NCBI RefSeq assembly: GCF_964340395.1
Contig: NC_135563.1
Coordinates: forward strand, 4,224,422 to 4,288,421
DNA length: 64,000 bases
Direction of reading: 5' to 3'
Source: Glandiceps talaboti
Taxonomy: Eukaryota; Hemichordata; Enteropneusta; Spengelidae
Shown here: positions 13,431 to 26,452 of the stretch, one piece after another
How positions within the stretch are numbered: position 1 is the stretch's first letter
Layout of the letters: each line of letters opens with the position of its first letter
The notes under the pieces: generated by a model
The model's input: the letters and a program-made list of their open reading frames with translations, nothing else
Database searches by the model: none
Told to the model about the DNA's origin: nothing
Translations under genes and position numbers: made by a program

Positions 13431-14675
13431 AGCATAATAGTTATTTTGATTGGATAATTGGCAGCATAATAGTTATTTTGATTGGATAATGGGCAGCATA
13501 ATAGTTATTTTGATTGGATAATGGGCAGCATAATAGTTATTTTGATTGGATAATGGGTAGCATAATACTAGTAGTTATTTTGATTGGATAATTGGCAGCA
13601 TAATAATTATTTTGATTGGATAATGGGCAGCATAATAGTTATTTTGATTGGATAATGGGCAGCATAATAGTTATTTTGATTGGATAATGGGCAGCACAAT
13701 AGTTATTTTGATTGGATAATGGGTAGCATAATGGTTATTTTGATTGGATAATGGGCAGCATAATAGTTATTTTGATTGGATAATGGGCAGCATAATAGTT
13801 ATTTTGATTGGATAATGGGTAGCATAATAGTTATTTTGATTGGATAATTGGCAGCATAATAGTTATTTTGATTGGATAATTGGCAGCATAATACTTATTT
13901 TGATTGGATAATGGGCAGCATAATAGTTATTTTGATTGGATAATGGGCAGCATAATAGTTATTTTGATTGGATAATGGGCAGCATAATAGTTATTTTGAT
14001 TGGATAATGGGCAGCACAATAGTTATTTTGATTGGATAATGGGTAGCATAATGGTTATTTTGATTGGATAATGGGCAGCATAATAGTTATTTTGATTGGA
14101 TAATGGGCAGCATAATACTTATTTTGATTGGATAATGGGCAGCATAATAGTTATTTTGATTGGATAATGGGCAGCATAATAGTTATTTTGATTGGATAAT
14201 GGGCAGCACAATAGTTATTTTGATTGGATAATGGGTAGCATAATGGTTATTTTGATTGGATAATTGGCAGCATAATAGTTATTTTGATTGGATAATTGGC
14301 AGCATAATACTTATTTTGATTGGATAATTGGCAGCATAATACTTATTTTGATTGGATAATTGGCAGCATAATACTTATTTTGATTGGATAATGGGTAGCA
14401 TAATAGTTATTTTGATTGGATAATTGGCAGCACAATAGTTATTTTGATTGGATAATTGGCAGCATAATAGTTATTTTGATTGGATAATTGGTAGCACAAT
14501 AGTTATTTTGATTGGATAATTGGCAGCATAATGGTTATTTTGATTGGATAATTGGCAGCATAATAGTTATTTTGATTGGATAATTGGCAGCATACTGGTT
14601 ATTTTGATGGGATTATTGGCACCATAATAGTTATTTTGATTGGATGATTGGCACCATAATAGTTATTTTGATTGA
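13431..14675. repeat. 32-bp minisatellite with GATTGG in each unit
   Basis: About 39 units of GTTATTTTGATTGGATAATG plus GGCAGCATAATA. Variants (GGGCAG, TTGGCAG, GGGTAG; CATAAT, CACAAT) recur in ordered blocks. The pair CACAATAG...GGGTAGCATAATGG appears three times, at spacings of 320 and 192 bp (10 and 6 units). Nearly every unit carries ATTGG, the inverse CCAAT core. Confidence 0.93.
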
Positions 14676-14749
14676 AAGTAATAAGCTACTGTAATAGTCA
14701 AATGTATGTTGCTTGGACAACCTGTAACTATAATAAAACTAATAAATGT

Positions 14750-14940
14750 TGATTGGACAATTGGTAGCCAATCAGACACATTCATTCAGACAAGTTAGAC
14801 TAGACCGAGTGCTGAAAATAAATACAGTTGTACTGATTGGATAATTGATAGCCAATCATGATCCTGCATTTGGTAGTTCTTTAACTGAATATCAATAATA
14901 CTACTGTTGATTGGATAATGATGTAGCCAATCATGATCGT
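14750..14940. repeat. Diverged outliers of the GATTGG minisatellite
   Basis: Three spaced copies of TGATTGGATAATTG-like sequence followed by TAGCCAATCA (near 14757, 14828 and 14912). Each pairs an ATTGG with a nearby CCAAT in the opposite sense. They look like old members of the adjacent array. Confidence 0.6.
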
Positions 14941-15684
14941 ACACAAGGTATCCCTTTAGTGGCTCCTAACATTAGACTAGTAAATAATACAATTGTGTAG
15001 ATGACATATGGTGGTAGCCAACAAATTAGCATTATATTCCAATTACTATAACTGTACTCAAATTCTTACAGTGAATAAAAATATGGTAATGCCTCCTTAT
15101 GGATACTCTATATACTTACAGTGGTATGTTTCAATCCCAGATCATCGCATTAGTGTTACCTTAATACATATTACATCTGATTCTTTTGTTCTGGGCAAAC
15201 TATGTTATTGCTTGGTTTTGACACCTACATTTTAATCCTAATTCAACATGTGTCTTTAAAACGGAACCACAATCTGCCATTTCTAGGCTTTTGCCTAGCT
15301 TGGATAGTTTAAAATGGACCAGAGTCAATGCCTTTTTCCACTACATTGGTTTTCCTGTGGGTGGAAATATTGAAACATGACTAGGACAAAATCAAGCATG
15401 ACTAATTTGTGCGTTATTTCATTTCATTAAATTTGTACCTTGTAACATAATCTGTGTACATGAATTCATGGAGTATATTGGAAATATGTACATGTAAGAC
15501 TGATTACTTTTTTTGTGTGTGCTGGGAATTGCTCCCAGTGATTTGATTTGAGTTTCTTTTTAAGCTGATAAAATACGCACATAAACACAATCACACACTC
15601 TACAGAAATCTATTTAATTCAAGTTTGGGACTACATGACATGGCTATGTTGCATGGCTCTATAACAATGTCACTTTGGAACTAA

Positions 15685-15785
15685 ACAAGTCTTTCCCAAT
15701 CAGTCCACAGGCTATCCTGGAAACATCCAAGCCTGGCAAACATAGCACCTACGGACTCTGTGTGACTGATCACTTCCTAATTAAC
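15685..15785. repeat. Dispersed repeat, partner at 30.34 kb
   Basis: Shares CAGTCCACAG, the GGCAACA/GGCAAACATAGCAC segment and CTC[CT]GTGTGA with 30340-30432 in the same order and orientation. No coding content was recognised. Confidence 0.6.
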
Positions 15786-16159
15786 ATATTCCATGTATTT
15801 ACCAAAGGTGAACAAATTGCTTCAATCTATAATTTTATGCTATATGTTCACTGAAATACATTGTGTAAAACAAATGATATAGAAACCCATCTGTTACTCT
15901 CAAGGAATACTGCTAATAATATTTGCAATAACTAAGTTTGTAACCTTATTCTTTGCAGGGGAGGTAAGAACATAATTGAAATATTATTGAAATTAAATAT
16001 CATTGATGTTATCACAAATGTTGAACTCCTCTGTTTTGGGTGTTTTCTTTCGATACACAGCTGGGCACAAAATACAACTTAACACAATCACCCAGCAACT
16101 CATTCACAAGAACTGCAATAATACCTATAAATTGATCTCACATAGGTTAAGTTTTGTCA

Positions 16160-16860
16160 TGCTGTGTTGTACATGATTATGTTATATGCTGTGTTGTACA
16201 TGATTATGTTATATATTGTTGTTTTATATACTGTTTTATTGTACAGGGCTATATTGTATATTGTTGTGTTATATACTGTTTGGTTGTACAGGGCTATATT
16301 GTATATTGTTGTGTTATATACTGTTTGGTTGTACAGGGCCATGTGGTATATTTTAGTATTGTACAGGGCTGTGTGAACTTTTACTGTATACTTTTGTGCT
16401 GTATATTGTACTGAGCAAACTTGTGTTGTACATGTACATGTGTGTAGGCAAGGGTTGCATCGTACATTGTATTGCGTGGCCCAGGGTTGCATTGTACATT
16501 GTATTGCGTGGCCCAGGGTTGCATTGTACACTGTATTGGATTATACAGGGATGCATTGTACATTGTATTGTGTGGCCCAGGGTTGCATTGTATATTGCAG
16601 TGTGTTGGCCATGGTTGCATTGTACATTGTATTGTGTGTCCCAGAGTTGCATTGAACATTGTATTGTATTGTATGGTATTGTATGGTATTGTATTGTATT
16701 GTATTGTATTGTATTGTATTGTATTGTATTGTATTGTATTGTATTGTATTGTATTGTATTGTATTGTATTGTATTGTATTGTATTGTATTGTATTGTATT
16801 GTACTGTACTGTACTGTACTGTATTGTATTGTATTGTACTGTATTGTATTGTACAGGGTT
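16160..16860. repeat. Compound TG/TA-rich tandem region ending in (TTGTA)n
   Basis: Three nested arrays: roughly 43-bp units with GTTGTACAGGGCTATATTGT (16240-16370); roughly 32-bp units with GGCCCAGGGTTGCATTGTAC (16450-16660); then a pentanucleotide TATTG array (16665-16850) with TACTG variants. A five-base unit without a stop opens several frames on both strands, so none of the long open frames here is a gene. Confidence 0.92.
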
Positions 16861-16949
16861 GTGTTGTACATAATGTACATGTAGCTGTTATGTTGTGCAT
16901 GGTTTTGTGTGCTGTTGTAGTTTGAGAGATGTGATATGAGGTATAGTAT

Positions 16950-17002
16950 AATAAATAATATAATATAATATAATATGATATAATATAATATAATATATAA
17001 TA
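16950..17002. repeat. (TAATA)n pentanucleotide tract
   Basis: Short TAATA/TATAA repeats directly after the TATTG array. Confidence 0.8.
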
Positions 17003-17157
17003 CATTTAGACATCACTTATCCAAATCAAATGCAGAAATTGAAATATTGTCACTACTGTGTAGAGTCCTAGTTTACTAATGTTGAAGCAGGAGGAAACTG
17101 GAATATCTGAGGAAAATGTGTGGATTGATAGGGTCCAACTTTAGTATATAACCCTTC

Positions 17158-17265
17158 TTACATACAGATCGGGTTAATTTTTAATCAAACCCAGCTGACA
17201 CTGGGGTGGTAAGCTGCAGTGGTAAGACACACACGAGCTAACCACACAGCCACAGACACCCCACA
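17158..17265 (-). mobile_element. SINE-like element, second copy of the 7.1-kb family
   Basis: On the minus strand it has TGGCTGTGTGGTTAGCTCGTG (A-box-like TGGCTGTGTGG), then CCAGTGTCAGCTGGGTTTGA and a tail ending ATCTGTATGTAAGAAGG. The B-box segment present in the 7.1-kb copy is deleted here. Confidence 0.55.
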
Positions 17266-18523
17266 ATGAATGAATGATGAAAACTACCAAAAAGAATGTA
17301 CTATGATGAACAGAAACGTTGACATACTATTTAAATGTACATACTAAAGTAACACACTGTCAGATATTAATACCTATTGGCTGCCAATGGTCGATATGAC
17401 AATAAGTTTTTATTAATTCCCCAGGTTATAATGTTCTGGGGCGGAAATAATTTCCTCCTATATAAGTAGTGGAATGGTTGATGACTATTTGTGCAAAGCA
17501 CACACCGGCAATGAGGTATTCTGAGTGGGATAAATCTATACATCTATCATGTGAGAGACGGCAAACACAGACAGCACATCACATGACTTCAATAGATACG
17601 TTTGTACACACCTAATTTATTTCCGAATCAAAACTGTCTGCAAATGGATCCCGTGGTTAATGATCACACTTGTAAAACAATTGAGGTGTGTCATGATTTA
17701 CTTTAGGGATAGTTTACCAGAAGGTTATCTTTTAAAATAGCTGGATTGTCAGGGGTTAGTCTACAGATAACATTAAATGTAGGTCTATTAGTATATTACT
17801 ATCATGTCACATTGTGTCAATAATTGGTTTGTCCATCTTCACATGGCAAACCAATAATTCAAAGTTGTGGCCATAGTCAGACCACTGGCACTATTTCTAT
17901 TTTTCTAGCCTAAAATGTGGATAACTAAGAATTTTCTACCATTCACACACCATAATAGTCCAAAATTATGGACACACAGTGCCATTTCTACTATCTACAC
18001 TAAAATAAGCATTTACTGAAATCCTTCATACACAAATCAAAAGTAAGAATCAAACGTTTTCTAGCCAAGGACATTTTGACCCTGTATTATCTGGGCTGCC
18101 TTTTCATACACACAGAAATAGCTATGGACATCCTCCACTGATAAATCAACTATTAAATAAACTAATAGTGCTATGTGTATTTGTTTCTAACAAATACTTT
18201 TGAAATGTCACTGCAGTGAGACCATAATGTAAGTCTAAAATGTGAATAGTGAAATACAGTCATGGTCAACATCAAAACATACATCTAAGTACTTCAAAGT
18301 TTTGTCTGTAATGAGATCATTGTCCATTTTACTGAAATCCTTAAACACCTTCCAATAAAAATATACAATATCAAAGTTGGAATACAATAATTAGGCATAC
18401 CAATGACATCATCTCTACAGCTATGTATTCACCACTACGCCGCCTCACAGAAAACGGAAAGTTTAACAAAACCTTCTTGCGGATAATTAGAACTTTGGGT
18501 TGTGCAACATTACAATATTATGA

Positions 18524-18680
18524 CTGAACCCAATGACACATGAGTGCAAGTGTGGTGAACTTGGGGTATTTGTACGAGTGCTTACAGTGTTCTCTGCACC
18601 CGTACTTTCATGAGCGTAGCAAGCATGAGTACAAATACCCCTGAGTACCCACACTGGAACTCATGTCGCATGCGGTTCTG
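18524..18680. mobile_element. MITE family 1, copy b
   Basis: About 157 bp. The left end (CTGAACCCAATGACACATGA to GGGGTATTTGTAC) and the right end (GTACAAATACCCCTGAGTAC to GCATGCGGTTCTG) are inverted repeats of about 50 bp. The interior matches the 10.3-kb copy. Confidence 0.82.
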
Positions 18681-19172
18681 TTATTATTAAATACTGCATA
18701 CATACTGCAGTGAAAATACTAGTATGCGTGTACACAGGTGCAAGTACAAACATAGATTGACTGGACATGTATGAGAGACAGGTGACAGACACAATTCATA
18801 TGATATGGTCTAGTACATATTAGATTCAGTAAAGTCACACTCAATAAACATTGTACTTTCTAAACCATTATCACAGCTTCAGTAGTTTCATCAGCACAAA
18901 CAGAGTATGCTGTGACAGTTGAAGAGGAACTTTTTAAGCAATAAAACATTAAAACAGAAACTGGAAGTACATGATGAATACCTTCACTTGAAATACCATT
19001 ACACTATATCCGCAAGCCAAATTAGGTGCGTCAGAACAGAAAATATGGTTGTTATGTCCGGATTGTTCTATATCAAGACATGTGTTACAGCATTGGTTCT
19101 GTGATAAATCAAAATGTTCAAAATCGCCATTTTTCCAATATTAACTTACATTAAGTCTATGTAGGTATGATT

Positions 19173-19317
19173 ATATTATTCTCCAATATTTGTCTTCGTT
19201 CAGCCAGAAAATACCACTGACATAAGGGGTTCATTTGTCTTTGACTCATATTAGCAAAGCCCCTTATGCCACTTGTATTTCCTCAATTCAAGTGAAAAAA
19301 ATGCTGGAAAATAATAT
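19173..19317. mobile_element. MITE family 2, copy b
   Basis: Same ends and interior order as the 9.1-kb copy (ATATTATTC, CAATATTTG, GTTCAGCCA, then GGAAAATAATAT). The inverted ends are more diverged than in copy a. Confidence 0.75.
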
Positions 19318-20419
19318 CTTATTACATGTATATCCTTTCATACTTCCAAGACCCTACATTATATTTCTTTTACTTTTATTTCTTACCTTGTAATAGTTTA
19401 AATCACAATAAAGTACACAGAAATACAATCTACGTACATATGTAACAATGATCATATTTACTGGGTTTTGCCATACAAGGTACCTTAGTGTTTAACTTAC
19501 ACTAGCTGTAACTGGGGTATTTTGTCAATAAAACAACCAACAATATACTCACTGAAAATTGTTAAAATACCAATAATTAGACATTTCATATGTTAAACTA
19601 GAGGTTGATTTTGTCAATAAGTAGTACAGTAATTGGTTAAAATCGTTACTTATTTTTCAGTGATGCTGTAAATGCCGTCTAATCAAGTCAGATAATTTTG
19701 CCTTGTAGACAAATTTAAATGTATGCAGAGATGAAATCTACAGATGTACAATATATCCAGAGAGATCAAGTCTATAGATACAGAGAAATGATATAGTTAC
19801 ACGGCGACATCAGCCATATATTCCATTACTGCTATACCTTTTTGTTCCTCCGAAGTAGTGAAGCTGATGAATAGAAAGTAATAACGTCAGATGAAAAGAA
19901 CTTAAATCTGATCATCAAATATCAAATTTGATGTCAATGGTCTCGGCCTTGAAAATGTGTGAAGGAAAAATGCTTCTGAGAATCAAGATGTCTACATTTA
20001 TATGAATGACAGCTCAGACGACCAGTGGATCATATTATCACATCCTGACTTGGCTAGCCTTACCTGTATTACTGATGAAGACTAAAATGTCTAGTTAACA
20101 TCTACAGGAAAGTATATCTACCTTTACTTATTTTTTATTTGTAATTGTTTTTCCATTAATTTACTCAAAATATTGTTCTACTTTACATGAATACAGACCT
20201 CCTGTGTGACTGTTCTGCACTCAGTGAAAAATTATATTAATTTAAGCAAATTACTTTCATTTTCATTTCAATCAAAACTGAATAATTTGAAAATAAAAAG
20301 ACTACAGTATACTGTTTAATAATAAGACTCCTCTCAAAATTAGTACCAGTGATAGATATAGAATCTTTTTAGACCTTGACTTTGCAAGTGTCATTAGTGT
20401 ATTTACAGGTACTGGAAAG

Positions 20420-20640
20420 ATTTAAATCACTTAACACTGGTTTACTCTACTGTACTCTAAGATCTATGACTGAATACAACCACCACACTGTATATATATT
20501 CATCGATTTATTGGCAAACACTGGAACATCCACAGAGTGTCATTGGTCTATTTATTAGAAAGATTCACAAACACTGGTTTAGTCTACTGTATTCTGAGAC
20601 CTATGCTGAATACAACCACCACACTATACATACAATGTAA
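20420..20640. repeat. Local direct duplication (about 140-bp spacing)
   Basis: AACACTGGTTTACTCTACTG plus the following CTATGACTGAATACAACCAC recur with few changes near 20565. It precedes the dispersed repeat at 20635-20765. Confidence 0.75.
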
Positions 20641-20765
20641 AAGTTCATGTTCACAAACAAATTTCCAGTTTCACTGGCATTTCATGTAAATGTAAAGAGG
20701 CCATAAATCTGTACTTATCAAACCATGTGGTGTGTAATACAAGTCTCTGTACTTACAACATGCTG
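20635..20765. repeat. Dispersed repeat, partner at 37.56 kb
   Basis: Shares TTCACAAACAAATTTC, TTTCATGTA, ATAAAGAGG/GTAAAGAGG, ATCAAACCATG and CAAGTCTCTGTA-like blocks, in order, with 37558-37682. Confidence 0.7.
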
Positions 20766-21350
20766 GGCCAAGTGTCATTGATCCAATGTTTGCCACAAGT
20801 TCTGTTTGTCCACAGTCTGATGGTGGCAGTTGTATATTCAGTAATTTATTGACACTGGAACATCATCAGTGCTTTTATTCTTCAGTTCAACATGGTTCAA
20901 TTTCAAGTGTTGCAATACATTATTAGTTTTGACACCTAGCTTATAATCTTATCTGTAAATCCATTAATAGTTTATTTTGTAATTCATGCTTTGAGAGGTC
21001 ATCTGTCTTTAGGAATAGACACTGAAAACAGTGTAAAATGTTACTGTAGCATAACTGATTATGCAGAAATTTATTTCAACTTTATTTTTATTCAGATAAA
21101 CAATGAATTAACTTTAAGTTAGCATTGACTATGACAAATTCTACTTCAGTAATGGCTGTGGACTGTTTAATTTCTAAGTAATACCCGTGGAAAGATTTTT
21201 TAGTTTTTAGAAAAATTCAGGTATGCAATTATTGCTATGGTCATAGTCATCATCTCTAGCTGTGAAGTTGCTATGGATATAGTTATAATTGATAGGGAGT
21301 TTGGTTCTGCTCATTTCATAGCCAACGCTAATCAAATTTGTTTTGACTGA

Positions 21351-23581
21351 CTATACTTTGACCATCCTTTACTTTGACCATCCTATACTTTGACCATCCT
21401 ATACTTTGACCATCTTATACTTTGACCATCTTATACTTTGACCATCTTATACTCTGACCATCCTATACTTTGACCATCCTATACTTTGACCATCCTATAC
21501 TTTGACCATCCTATACTTTGACCATCTTATACTTTGACCATCCTTTACTTTGACCATCCTATACTTTGACCATCTTATACTTTGACCATCCTTTACTTTG
21601 ACCATCCTATACTTTGACCATCTTATACTTTGACCATCCTATACTTTGACCATCCTATACTTTGACCATCCTATACTTTGACCATCCTATACTTTGACCA
21701 TCCTATACTTTGACCATCCTATACTTTGACCATCTTATACTTTGACCATCTTATACTTTGACCATCTTATACTTTGACCATCCTATACTTTGACCATCTT
21801 ATACTTTGACCATCTTATACTTTGACCATCCTATACTTTGACCATCTTATACTTTGACCATCTTATACTTTGACCATCCTATACTTTGACCATCCTTTAC
21901 TTTGACCATCCTATACTTTGACCATCCTATACTTTGACCATCCTATACTTTCACCATCCTATACTTTGACCATCTTATACTTTGACCATCTTATACTTTG
22001 ATCATCTTATACTTTGACCATCTTATACTTTGACCATCCTATACTTTGACCATCCTATACTTTGACCATCTTATACTTTGACCATCTTATACTTTGACCA
22101 TCTTATACTTTGACCATCCTATACTTTGACCATCCTATACTTTGACCATCTTATACTTTGACCATCTTATACTTTGACCATCTTATACTTTGACCATCTT
22201 ATACTTCGACCATCTTATACTTTGACCATCCTATACTTTGACCATCTTATACTTTGACCATCTTATACTTTGACCATCTTATACTTTGACCATCCTATAC
22301 TTTGACCATCCTTTACTTTGACCATCCTATACTTTGACCATCCTATACTTTGACCATCTTATACTTTGACCATCTTATACTTTGACCATCCTATACTTTG
22401 ACCATCCTTTACTTTGACCATCTTATACTTTGACCATCTTATACTTTGACCATCCTATACTTTGACCATCCTATACTTTGACCATCCTTTACTTTGACCA
22501 TCCTATACTTTGACCATCTTATACTTTGACCATCTTATACTTTGACCATCCTATACTTTGACCATCCTTTACTTTGACCATCCTATACTTTGACCATCCT
22601 ATACTTTGACCATCTTATACTTTGACCATCTTATACTTTGACCATCTTATACTTTGACCATCCTATACTTTGACCATCTTATACTTTGACCATCTTATAC
22701 TTTGACCATCTTATACTTTGTATCTCTAATTTGGCCATCTTATACTTTGACCATCCTATACTTTGACCATCCTATACTTTGACCATCCTATACTTTGACC
22801 ATCCTATACTTTGACCATCCTATACTTTGACCATCTTATACTTTGACCATCTTATACTTTGACCATCTTATACTTTGACCATCCTATACTTTGACCATCC
22901 TATACTTTGACCATATTATACTTTGACCATCCTATACTTTGACCATCTTATACTTTGACCATCCTATACTTTGACCATCCTATACTTTGACCATCTTATA
23001 CTTTGACCATCCTATACTTTGACCATCCTATACTTTGACCATCTTATACTTTGACCATCCTATACTTTGACCATCCTATACTTTGACCATCCTATACTTT
23101 GACCATCCTATACTTTGACCATCCTATACTTTGACCATCCTATACTTTGACCATCTTATACTTTGACCATCCTATACTTTGACCATCCTATTCTTTGACC
23201 ATCCTATACTTTGACCATCTTATACTTTGACCATCCTATACTTTGACCATCCTATACTTTGACCATCCTATACTTTGACCATCTTATACTTTGACCATCT
23301 TATACTTTGACCATCCTATACTTTGACCATCCTATACTTTGACCATCTTATACTTTGACCATCTTATACTTTGACCATCCTATACTTTGACCATCCTATA
23401 CTTTGACCATCTTATACTTTGACCATCTTATACTTTGACCATCCTATACTTTGACCATCCTATACTTTGACCATCTTATACTTTGACCATCCTATACTTT
23501 GACCATCCTATACTTTGACCATCTTATACTTTGACCATCCTATACTTTGACCATCCTATACTTTGACAATCTTATACTTTG
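21351..23581. repeat. 16-bp minisatellite, about 139 copies (TATACTTTGACCATCC)
   Basis: Array of TATACTTTGACCATCC with C/T variation at the last two positions and T[AT]TA at the junction. It is broken once at 22721-22740 by TATCTCTAATTTGGCCATCT, which is almost the same sequence that ends the whole array at 23582. Each unit contains CTTTGA (TCF/LEF core, TCAAAG on the other strand) and TGACC (nuclear-receptor half-site). Confidence 0.96.
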
Positions 23582-24767
23582 TATCTCTAATTTGACCAGT
23601 TCTCCATATTTTCATATATCTAGTTTATCCTTGATAAGATCTCAAAACATTCATCTCGTTGTCAGTACCCTTGCATAAAAATCCATCAAATAATGGGGCC
23701 ATATCATGCTCATTTCTTGCAGTGGAAGAATTTGACCATTTTTACTCTATAATAAACAAGATCCTTGTATATAACTGATATTACATATTTCAAAAATATT
23801 TATTATTCATTTTTGGCACATTTATATACATGAATATGTACACATGAATATTGAATTACCTTCAGATTTTTTTTTATCAACCTGTGATTAGTAATGCATG
23901 ACTCCAGGATCTATTCGTGCATGCACTCTTCACTAAAAATAGAACTACTTTAATATAATTGTTATATTTGATGTTGATTACTGTATAGTTGCTACATGAT
24001 ATATACCCGCCAACAATACCACAATTCTTTAAAAGTCTCAAATTTATGAATGATTCTGAGAACGAACAGCTTTTCACATATTTCATGATGACATTAGTCT
24101 TGTACATCATATCACATGATGCTGTACAAATATTAACTTTGTCATCACTATAGCAACAATTTCATATCGGTAAAACTCAGGTAAATTTTTTGACTCCCAG
24201 CCAAACTTTGATGACATGTTAACAACGAGAGTTATTTGACAGGGTTACGGTTATCACAACTAAATTGCATTAAGATCTGAATGATGGATGTTAGGATCAC
24301 CGAGGAAAAATAAATAAATAACAGTTCTGCTTTGGCTTGCATAATCTGTCATGCTGTGTACAGTTTGTAGACCAATCAAAATGTAACATTTCTTTGGAAG
24401 TCTTCGTATTATGACTGAGTAGTGAATGTACATAGTTTAATGGGACAGTAACAATCATAGTAAGTAAGGGAACAGTACAAATTATATACATTCTTCCATG
24501 TCAAAGGAGTGCACACTAATCATTCAGAAATATTCATGCTTATTAATATTCATTACTAGATAATCAAAAGGTTCTTTTCGAAAACATACACGAACTGACA
24601 AGTACATGCATTCAAATTACATAAATGAACTAGAGTCTAATAAGGGGAAAACATCTTATGTTCTAAAAAATATTTACGAATATTCCCCTCCAAACTTAAA
24701 GCTGAAATACAAGACTACCACAATGTCACTGTCTGTCCCTCTCTGTACATTTTGTATCCACAAGTTT

Positions 24768-25535
24768 TAAAACCTCAAGACCCCTGTCAACCATTCACTT
24801 CTTCATGTAAGTAAAACCTCAAGACCCCTGTCAACCATTCACTTCTTCATGTAAGTAAAACCTCAAGACCCCTGTCAACCACTCACTTCTTCATGTAAGT
24901 AAAACCTCAAAACCCCTGTCAACCACTCACTTCTTCATGTAAGTAAAACCTCAAGACCCCTGTCAACCATTCACTTCTTCATGTAAGTAAAACCTCAAAA
25001 CCCCTGTCAACCACTCACTTCTTCATGTAAGTAAAACCTCAAGACCCCTGTCAACCACTCACTTCTCCATGTAAGTAAAACCTCAAGACCCTGTCAACTA
25101 CTCACTTCTTCATGTAAGTAAAACCTCAAGACCCCTGTCAACCACTCACTTCTTCATGTAAGTAAAACCTCAAGACCCGTCAACCATTCACTTCTTCATG
25201 TAAGTAAAACCTCAAGACCCCTGTCAACCACTCACTTCTTCATGTAAGTAAAACCTCAAGACCCCTGTCAACCACTCACTTCTCCATGTAAGTAAAACCT
25301 CAAGACCCCTGTCAACTACTCACTTCTTCATGTAAGTAAAACCTCAAGACCCCTGTCAACCACTCACTTCTCCATGTAAGTAAAACCTCAAGACCCCTGT
25401 CAACTACTCACTTCTTCATGTAAGTAAAACCTCAAGACCCCTGTCAACTACTCACTTCTTCATGTAAGTAAAACCTCAAGACCCCTGTCAACCACTCACT
25501 TCTTCAAAACTTCAAGACCCCTTCTCCATGTATGT
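24768..25535. repeat. 44-bp minisatellite, about 17 copies
   Basis: Units of AAAACCTCAAGACCCCTGTC plus AACCACTCACTTCTTCATGTAAGT with a few substitutions and small deletions. Every unit contains GTAAGT on the plus strand, which matches the splice donor consensus but is antisense to FBXW4. Confidence 0.94.
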
Positions 25536-25559
25536 GGAAAATAACAATTCAGGTAGTGT

Positions 25560-26060
25560 TTTTGATAATTTGGTACTAGGATTCTCCATCTAAGCTATGG
25601 TACAAGATATGGAAATCTACGCACAGTGTTAATACCCAACTTCCCCTCTCTGTTACCAAGATTCCCCACCTACACATGTACTTGTACAAGGTATGGAAAT
25701 CCATTTACATTTTTAATTTTACCTATTTTCACCCCTCCCCCATGTTTACCAGGACTGTCCCACCTGTTTGTGCAAGGTATTTAAATCTATCCAAAAGTTA
25801 CCTAATCCCCATCCATCGACCCCAATCTGTCTTCCACCGGACTTCCCACCTATTTGTGCAAGGTATTTAAATCTATTCAAAAGTTACCTAATCCCCACCC
25901 CCCACCTCCCCTCTCCAAACTTCCCACCTATTTGTGCTAGGTATAGAAATCCATTCAAAACTTACCTAATCCCCATCCATCCACCCCAATCTGTCTTCCC
26001 CGGACTTCCCACCTATCTGTGCACCATAAGGAAATCTATGTAAATCTTAATAATACCAAA
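25560..26060 (+). repeat. Diverged roughly 110-bp repeat family, cluster 2
   Basis: Four or five units with GTGCAAGGTATTTAAATCTA or GGTATGGAAATC, then a C-rich tract and TTCCCACCTATTTGTGC. The core matches the 5.75-kb cluster. The open frames here are repeat artefacts. Confidence 0.7.
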
Positions 26061-26116
26061 CTTTCATTCTTTTACAAACACCCATGGGATTTCTTCCTAG
26101 GTAAGAGTATCAAGCT

Positions 26117-26452
26117 ATACACTTGTACATGTAGATATCCCAAATACAGCTCTGTTACACACTTGTACATGTAGATATCCCAAATACAGCTCTGTTACAC
26201 ACTTGTACATGTAGATATCCCAAATACAGCTCTGTTACACACTTGTACATGTAGATATCCCAAATACAGCTCTGTTACACACTTGTACATGTAGATATCC
26301 CAAATACAGCTCTGTTACACACTTGTACATGTAGATATCCCAAATACAGCTCTGTTACACACTTGTACATTTAGATATCCCAAATACAGCTGTTACACAC
26401 TTGTACACGTAGATATCCCAAATACAGGTCTGTTACACACTTGTACATGTAG
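26117..26452. repeat. 40-bp minisatellite, about eight copies
   Basis: Near-identical units of ACTTGTACATGTAGATATCC plus CAAATACAGCTCTGTTACAC. Later copies carry small deletions. Confidence 0.96.

Noticed and set aside
16154-17005. Many overlapping open frames on both strands
   Set aside because: They come from tandem 43-, 32- and 5-bp units that lack stops; no frame has protein-like composition.
21351-26452. Regular arrays that might suggest a CRISPR locus
   Set aside because: Units are contiguous with no unique spacers and no cas-like genes; the DNA is animal. They are minisatellites.
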